From NCBI GenBank assembly GCA_016713105.1, contig JADJPS010000017.1, forward strand, positions 434,001 to 498,000: a stretch of 64,000 nucleotides of DNA, written 5' to 3'. The position numbers and the translations under genes were made by a program. This document shows, one piece after another, positions 59,929 to 64,000 of the stretch (the first letter of the stretch is position 1; every line of letters starts with the position of its first letter). The notes beneath the pieces are model-generated. The model did not search any database. It was not told where the DNA came from and worked only from the letters and a program-made list of their open reading frames with translations. Source of the DNA: Devosia sp. (GTDB lineage: Bacteria > Pseudomonadota > Alphaproteobacteria > Rhizobiales > Devosiaceae).

Positions 59929-61335
59929 ATGGCTTTGCTGGACGACAACCGCCTGTTCGATGCCGAGCCCCGGGCCCGCAGCGTGGCCCGCGCCCTCTAT
60001 GAGGGCATCCGCAACCTGCCGCTGGTCTCGCCGCACGGCCACACCGAGCCGCGCTGGTACGCCGAGAATGCCTGCTTCCCCGATCCGGCGCGGTTGCTGA
60101 TCGTCCCCGATCACTACATCTTCCGGATGCTGTTCAGCCAGGGTGTCCGGCTCGAGCAACTGGGCGTGCCGACCGCCGACGGCAGCCCGGTCGAAGCGGA
60201 TGGCCGCGCCATCTGGCGGCTGTTCGCGCGGCACTACCACCTGTTCCGCGGCACCCCGACCCGGATGTGGCTCGACCACACGTTCTCGAGCCTGTTCGGC
60301 ATCGACGAGCGGCTGACGGCGGACAATGCCGACCGGCTCTACGATCATATCGCGGCGCTCCTCGAGCACGACGACTACCGGCCGCGCGCGCTGTTCGAGC
60401 GCTTCAACCTCGAGGTGATCTCGACCACCGACGCGGCGACCGACGACCTCGGCTGGCACCGGATGATCCGCGACAGCGGCTGGCGCGGGCGGGTGGTGCC
60501 GGCCTACCGGCCGGACGCCGTGGTCGACCCCGACTTCGCCGGGTTTGCTGCCAACCTCGACCGGCTCGGCGCACTCACCGGCGAGGACACCGGGCACTGG
60601 TCCGGCTATCTCGAGGCGCATCGCAAGCGCCGCGCCTACTTCAGGAGCTTTGGCGCCACCTCGTCCGATCACGGCCACCCGACGGCCGAAACGGCGAATC
60701 TCCTGCCCAAGGAAGCGGGCATGCTGTTCGACAAGGTCCGCTCCGGGCATGCCGATGCGCGCGATAAAGCCCTGTTCCGCGCCCAGATGCTCACCGAGAT
60801 GGCCCGCATGAGCATCGAGGATGGTCTGGTCATGCAGATCCACCCCGGATCGTGGCGCAACCATTCCCCGACCATGCTGGCCCGCTTCGGCCGCGACAAG
60901 GGCTTCGACATCCCCACCCGCACCGACTATGTCGGGGCGCTGAAGCCGATGCTCGACGCGGTGGGCACCGAACCGGAGCTGACCATCATCCTGTTCACTC
61001 TCGACGAGAGCGTCTACGCACGGGAGCTGGCGCCGCTCGCCGGCGTCTATCCGGCGCTGAAGCTCGGGCCGCCCTGGTGGTTCCACGACAGCCCCGAGGG
61101 CATGCGGCGTTTCCGCGAGATGGCGACCGAGACGGCGGGCTTCTACAACACCGTCGGCTTCAACGACGACACCCGCGCCTTCCCCTCGATCCCGGCCCGA
61201 CACGACGTGGCGCGGCGCGTCGATTGCGCGTTCCTTGCCCGGCTGGTCAGTGAGCACAGGCTCGATGAGGACGAAGCCCACGAGGTGGCCCACGAGCTCG
61301 CCTACGGGCTCGCCAAGCGCGCATACAAGCTGTGA
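59929..61335 (+). CDS. uxaC: glucuronate isomerase
   Basis: Isomerises D-glucuronate to D-fructuronate (and galacturonate to tagaturonate) at the start of the hexuronate pathway. The 468-residue amidohydrolase has SPHGHTEPRWYAENACFPDPARLL (metal His pair), MWLDHTFSSLFG, EVISTTDAATDDLGWHRMIRD and MQIHPGSWRNHSP. ATG 59929 behind GGGAGGA (59916-59922). A cupin gene follows after 10 bases. The other genes of the pathway (uxuA, uxuB, kdgK) are not in the window. Confidence 0.95.
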   Translation: MALLDDNRLFDAEPRARSVARALYEGIRNLPLVSPHGHTEPRWYAENACFPDPARLLIVPDHYIFRMLFSQGVRLEQLGVPTADGSPVEADGRAIWRLFARHYHLFRGTPTRMWLDHTFSSLFGIDERLTADNADRLYDHIAALLEHDDYRPRALFERFNLEVISTTDAATDDLGWHRMIRDSGWRGRVVPAYRPDAVVDPDFAGFAANLDRLGALTGEDTGHWSGYLEAHRKRRAYFRSFGATSSDHGHPTAETANLLPKEAGMLFDKVRSGHADARDKALFRAQMLTEMARMSIEDGLVMQIHPGSWRNHSPTMLARFGRDKGFDIPTRTDYVGALKPMLDAVGTEPELTIILFTLDESVYARELAPLAGVYPALKLGPPWWFHDSPEGMRRFREMATETAGFYNTVGFNDDTRAFPSIPARHDVARRVDCAFLARLVSEHRLDEDEAHEVAHELAYGLAKRAYKL

Positions 61336-61345
61336 GGAGACCACG

Positions 61346-61678
61346 ATGACCGCACCCCGGCTCTTCGCCCAGCCCGGCGACGGCAAGCTGACCCGGCTCG
61401 ATGGCTCGACCCGCCGGGTGATTCTCGATCTGCCGGACCTGATGCTGGTGGAGTTCACCTTCGACAAGGGTGGAATCGGCGCGCTGCACTCCCATCCGCA
61501 TCGGCAGACCTCCTATGTGGCGGAGGGCGTGTTCGAGGTCACCATCGATGGGGTCACCGAGACCATCGCCGCCGGCGGCGCCTACATCGTGCCGTCGGGC
61601 CTCGTGCACGGGGTGAAGGCGCTCGAGGCCGGTCGCCTGATCGACAGCTTCACGCCGCGGCGGGACGATTTCCTCTAG
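61346..61678 (+). CDS. cupin-domain protein (KdgF-like)
   Basis: A 110-residue single-domain cupin. Metal ligands in HSHPHRQTSYVAEGVFEVTIDG (cupin motif 1) and GGAYIVPSGLVHGVKALEAG (motif 2). It resembles KdgF, which opens unsaturated uronates, and sits behind uxaC with a 10-base gap and GAGGAGA upstream. A role in uronate breakdown is likely but is inference. No signal peptide. Confidence 0.85.
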   Translation: MTAPRLFAQPGDGKLTRLDGSTRRVILDLPDLMLVEFTFDKGGIGALHSHPHRQTSYVAEGVFEVTIDGVTETIAAGGAYIVPSGLVHGVKALEAGRLIDSFTPRRDDFL

Positions 61679-61813
61679 ATCGAGAATATTTGCCGCAATT
61701 TGCCCCCTCCCCGATTTCCACACCGCGACAAAGAAGTGAACGGGCTGCGGTTGAGCCTGCCCGGCGAGCCGTGCAGTGTCCCCCTGCCGCCAGGGGCGGA
61801 TCGGGAGGCGCGG

Positions 61814-62047
61814 GTGGACATCACGTATCGGGGACATGCGATCCGCGTCATCCGTGCCGGGGGCTGGCAGGCGGTCGCGGTGGAACTCGACAGCGGTGCA
61901 ACGCTGCCCACCAAGGTCTCGGCGCTCGCCAACGAAGGGCGGCCGGTGCTGCTGCGCCGCGCCTGCGAGTTGATCGATGTCTACATCGCGGCACAGGCGG
62001 CGCGTGGCGCGGGCGCCGCCTGTGCCGGGGCTGCTACTCGATGCTGA
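61814..62047 (+). CDS. small uncharacterised protein (77 aa)
   Basis: A 77-residue protein starting with GTG 61814, with GGGAGG five bases upstream; the frame is open further but those residues are Pro-rich and not protein-like. It reads YRGHAIRVIRAGGWQAVAVEL, TLPTKVSALANEG and LLRRACELIDVYIAA, resembling short alphaproteobacterial hypothetical proteins. Function unknown. Its end overlaps the VWA gene by 14 bases on the other strand. Confidence 0.6.
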   Translation: MDITYRGHAIRVIRAGGWQAVAVELDSGATLPTKVSALANEGRPVLLRRACELIDVYIAAQAARGAGAACAGAATRC

Positions 62048-63686
62048 GTTCGAGCCGTTCGCCGGCCACCACCGTGCCGCTGGCCTCGCGGTCGGCGCTG
62101 CCGTCGGTGGGGCGCGCCACCACCACGTAGTCGCCGGCCGGCAGCACCAGGTCGAGCGCCCCGCCATAGCCATAGCCCATCGACCTGCGGTTGCCCTGGA
62201 TGTCCGTCCTGGCCGAGAAGATCTCGACGAAGTCGCTGCCCGGGGCGGTGACGGCCATGACGCCGGCGCCGAGCAGCGCATTCACCTCGACCGCTTCGCC
62301 CGAGACCGCCGTGAACGGGGTCTCCACCTCGGCGGCGCCCAGCCGGGTGACCAGCACATAGTCGCCCGGCGGCAGGCTGAAGCTCTGGTCGGGCCCGTAG
62401 CTATAGCCAACCGACCTGCGGTTGCCCTGGATGTCCTTTCTGGCGGCGAACACCTCGACGAACACACCCGAGTCCTCGACCTTCATGCCTTCGACGAAAT
62501 AGCCGTTCACCCTGGCGATGCCGATGCCGACCACCACGTCCCGGCTGACCCGCTCGCCCGCCTTGACCGGCACCGTGAGCAGCGCCTCGCCGGCGCCGAT
62601 GGTCACCTTGACCTCGGTGTCGCCGGCCGGCACGAACAGGCGGGTCTCGCCATAGCTGGTGTCGTCCTCGCCATTGGGGAAGCGGCTGTAGACGGCCGCG
62701 CTGCTGTCCGGCTCCGCCCCGTCGGCGGGCAGGGGACGGATGATGAGCTGGCCGGCATTCATGACGAAATAAGGGACCGCGAGCCCGGTCTCGGCCACCG
62801 TCACCGGCTGCTCGACATGCGCGTAGCCGACGCTGGCGCGCAGCACGTAGTCGCCGGGATCGACCGAGGCCTTCCAGTCGATGCCGTAGTCGGTCGAGAG
62901 GCGTTCCCCGGAGCCGCCGCCGGCAGCGGCGCGGTAGAGCTCCCAGGTCACGTCGAACTCGGCAATCCCGCCATTGCCGCCCTCGGCCAGCACCAGGTCC
63001 GGATCGAGGTTGAACGCGAGCGCCGCCGGCTCCGGTTGCGGCGCCGGCTCGGGCTCGGCGGGCGCGGCGACCTCCGCAACCGTTGTCGTCAGGGCCTCGG
63101 CCAGCGTCGCCTCGTCGCCCGCCGCGATGTACCTGCCGCCGGTGTTCTCGGCGAGGCAGGCGACCTGTTCACCCTCCTCGCGGGTCAGCCCGAAGCCGAC
63201 CACATGGGTAGTGAAGTCGAGGCCCTGGCTTTCCAGCTCCGAGGCGAGGGCGCAGGGGTCCGCCTCGCAGGTCTCGAGTCCGTCGGTGATCAGGATCACG
63301 GTCGCCTTGTCCTCGGTGTATCTGAGGCCTTCGGCGGCCTGGCGGACCGCGTCGGAGATCGGCGTCTTGCCCTTGGGGCTGATCGCCGCGGCCGCTGCGC
63401 TGATCGCCGGACCGGTTCCCGCCGCCGGTTCGACCAGCATCTCGATGTCGTCGCAGGCGCCCTTCTCGCGGTGGCCGTAGCTCATCAAGCCCAGTTCAAG
63501 CTCCACCGGCACGCCGGAAAGCACCCTGTCGAGGGTCTCGCGGGCGATCTCGATGCGCGCCTTGCCCTCGATCTGGGCCCACATCGAGCCCGACCCGTCG
63601 AGGATGATGATGGCCCGATCGGCGGCGGCGGCCGGAACCGCAACCCCCAGGGCTATGGCAGCGACGGCAACCAGGGTTCGCAACAT
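62034..63686 (-). CDS. secreted von Willebrand factor type A domain protein with duplicated C-terminal module
   Basis: A 550-residue exported protein. Signal peptide MLRTLVAVAAIALGVAVPAAA. The VWA domain (about residues 24-200) has a full MIDAS: IILDGSGSMWAQ, GKTPISDAV and LITDGLETC. A Pro/Glu-rich linker (AEPEPAPQPEPA) follows. The C-terminal half contains beta domains, including two copies of a 40-residue module near residues 407 and 485, both with DIQGNRRS and GDYV. Likely an envelope protein that binds partners through the metal site; partners unknown. Four Cys in the VWA part may form disulfides. Confidence 0.88.
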   Translation of the reverse strand: MLRTLVAVAAIALGVAVPAAAADRAIIILDGSGSMWAQIEGKARIEIARETLDRVLSGVPVELELGLMSYGHREKGACDDIEMLVEPAAGTGPAISAAAAAISPKGKTPISDAVRQAAEGLRYTEDKATVILITDGLETCEADPCALASELESQGLDFTTHVVGFGLTREEGEQVACLAENTGGRYIAAGDEATLAEALTTTVAEVAAPAEPEPAPQPEPAALAFNLDPDLVLAEGGNGGIAEFDVTWELYRAAAGGGSGERLSTDYGIDWKASVDPGDYVLRASVGYAHVEQPVTVAETGLAVPYFVMNAGQLIIRPLPADGAEPDSSAAVYSRFPNGEDDTSYGETRLFVPAGDTEVKVTIGAGEALLTVPVKAGERVSRDVVVGIGIARVNGYFVEGMKVEDSGVFVEVFAARKDIQGNRRSVGYSYGPDQSFSLPPGDYVLVTRLGAAEVETPFTAVSGEAVEVNALLGAGVMAVTAPGSDFVEIFSARTDIQGNRRSMGYGYGGALDLVLPAGDYVVVARPTDGSADREASGTVVAGERLELSIE

Positions 63687-63874
63687 GACTGGACCCTCCC
63701 TCTGTGCATGTTCGCAGCAAGGCTAGACCAGAGTTCCTGAAGCGCAGATGAACCAGCGCCGTTCTACCAGCAATAACCAAGGCTTAACGCTGTCCGGCAA
63801 CCACCACCGGGGCCGGGTGCGCCCGGGCCGGCCGACCTCGATGGTGCGGCCGGCGGGTGGTGGGTGGCGCGCGA

Positions 63875-64000
63875 TCAGGGGCGGAACGGTATGCTGCAGC
63901 CGACCTGCCCGGCCTGTGCTCCCACCCGGCAGCGTTCGAGCAGGGCGACGATCTCCTCGCCCGGCATCGGCCTGCCGAACAGATAACCCTGGCCGACATC
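63875..64000 (-). CDS. EAL-domain protein, C-terminus only (cut by window edge)
   Basis: The last 41 codons of a minus-strand gene that enters from the right edge. The end reads DVGQGYLFGRPMPGEEIV, which is the final motif of an EAL domain (GQGYxFGxPxP), so the gene encodes a cyclic di-GMP phosphodiesterase or a GGDEF-EAL fusion. Which one cannot be told. The stop codon is at 63875-63877; the 188-base gap to the VWA gene shows no recognised feature. Confidence 0.85.
   Translation of the reverse strand, partial: DVGQGYLFGRPMPGEEIVALLERCRVGAQAGQVGCSIPFRP

Noticed and set aside
61977..63740. Long plus-strand frame opposite the VWA gene
   Set aside because: It is antisense to a protein with a signal peptide and MIDAS motifs.
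1..64000. CRISPR arrays, insertion sequences, prophage, rRNA, riboswitches
   Set aside because: No regularly spaced repeats, transposase or phage genes were seen, and no rRNA; no leader matched a riboswitch consensus by eye.

Overview
The window is a GC-rich chromosomal segment of an alphaproteobacterium, most likely Hyphomicrobiales and possibly close to Devosiaceae. The support is gene content and order: nfu - usp - trpS - murJ - glnD - mutS, comM and gshB - yraN - rsmI - lpoA-like, ygfZ next to a dihydroorotase, fabI - histidine phosphatase - aroC, and a TTAA-N7-TTAA CtrA-type site. The genus is inference. There is no prophage, insertion sequence, CRISPR array, rRNA gene or integration module. 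One tRNA gene, tRNA-Leu(CAG), is present.

Layout. 1-9192 (minus): nfu (cut by the left edge), a universal stress protein, trpS, murJ, glnD and mutS. 9255-15845 (minus): a xylan/xylose utilisation block with a LacI-type regulator, xylulokinase, xylose isomerase, a GH43 beta-xylosidase and an SDR enzyme, with aldose 1-epimerase diverging from the regulator. 16977-21951: DUF1697, a WYL regulator, the divergent ohr/ohrR pair with a perfect operator palindrome, an SRPBCC protein, and an AraC - DinB - CSD/DUF1294 operon. 22087-28535: a phytanoyl-CoA-dioxygenase-like / phosphotriesterase-like pair, a membrane diguanylate cyclase, cyclopropane fatty acid synthase, HIT hydrolase and ComM. 28748-39039: GH25 lipoprotein, MarC, a small beta-barrel protein, gshB, yraN, rsmI, a LpoA-like lipoprotein, a membrane protein behind a CtrA-type site, an HD hydrolase, ygfZ and dihydroorotase. 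39184-49453: NUDIX, SRAP, a Phd/VapC toxin-antitoxin pair, hemerythrin, an FAD oxidase, fabI, phosphatase, aroC, a DUF1772/TetR divergon, a degenerate receiver protein and tlyA. 49454-64000: xseB, an HDAC-like hydrolase, Sua5, a DnaJ-type co-chaperone, pdxH, DUF1499, an MBL-fold hydrolase, bioY, tRNA-Leu, an NDUFA9-like protein, a NIPSNAP/WYL divergon, cutC, uxaC with a cupin, a VWA protein and the C-terminus of an EAL protein.

A striking property is that several otherwise conserved genes are broken by one-base frameshifts: mutS, the LacI regulator, the diguanylate cyclase, dihydroorotase, sua5 and four compensating shifts in the DnaJ-type gene. Most are losses of one base in G/C runs and both halves stay fully conserved, so consensus errors are the simplest explanation. 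They are reported as broken genes with that caveat.

Genes are densely packed, with many 1-4 base overlaps, and no gene-free stretch exceeds 300 bases. Several intergenic gaps hold dispersed inverted-repeat elements of two kinds: G/C-run palindromes near 1.85, 3.6, 11.86 and 32.4 kb, and a TCGACAGGCTCA-type element near 36.4 kb with a fragment near 39.15 kb. No clearly new system such as a defence island or biosynthetic cluster was found. The least explained items are the dioxygenase/phosphotriesterase pair, the degenerate receiver protein, the duplicated-module VWA protein and the CtrA-site membrane protein.
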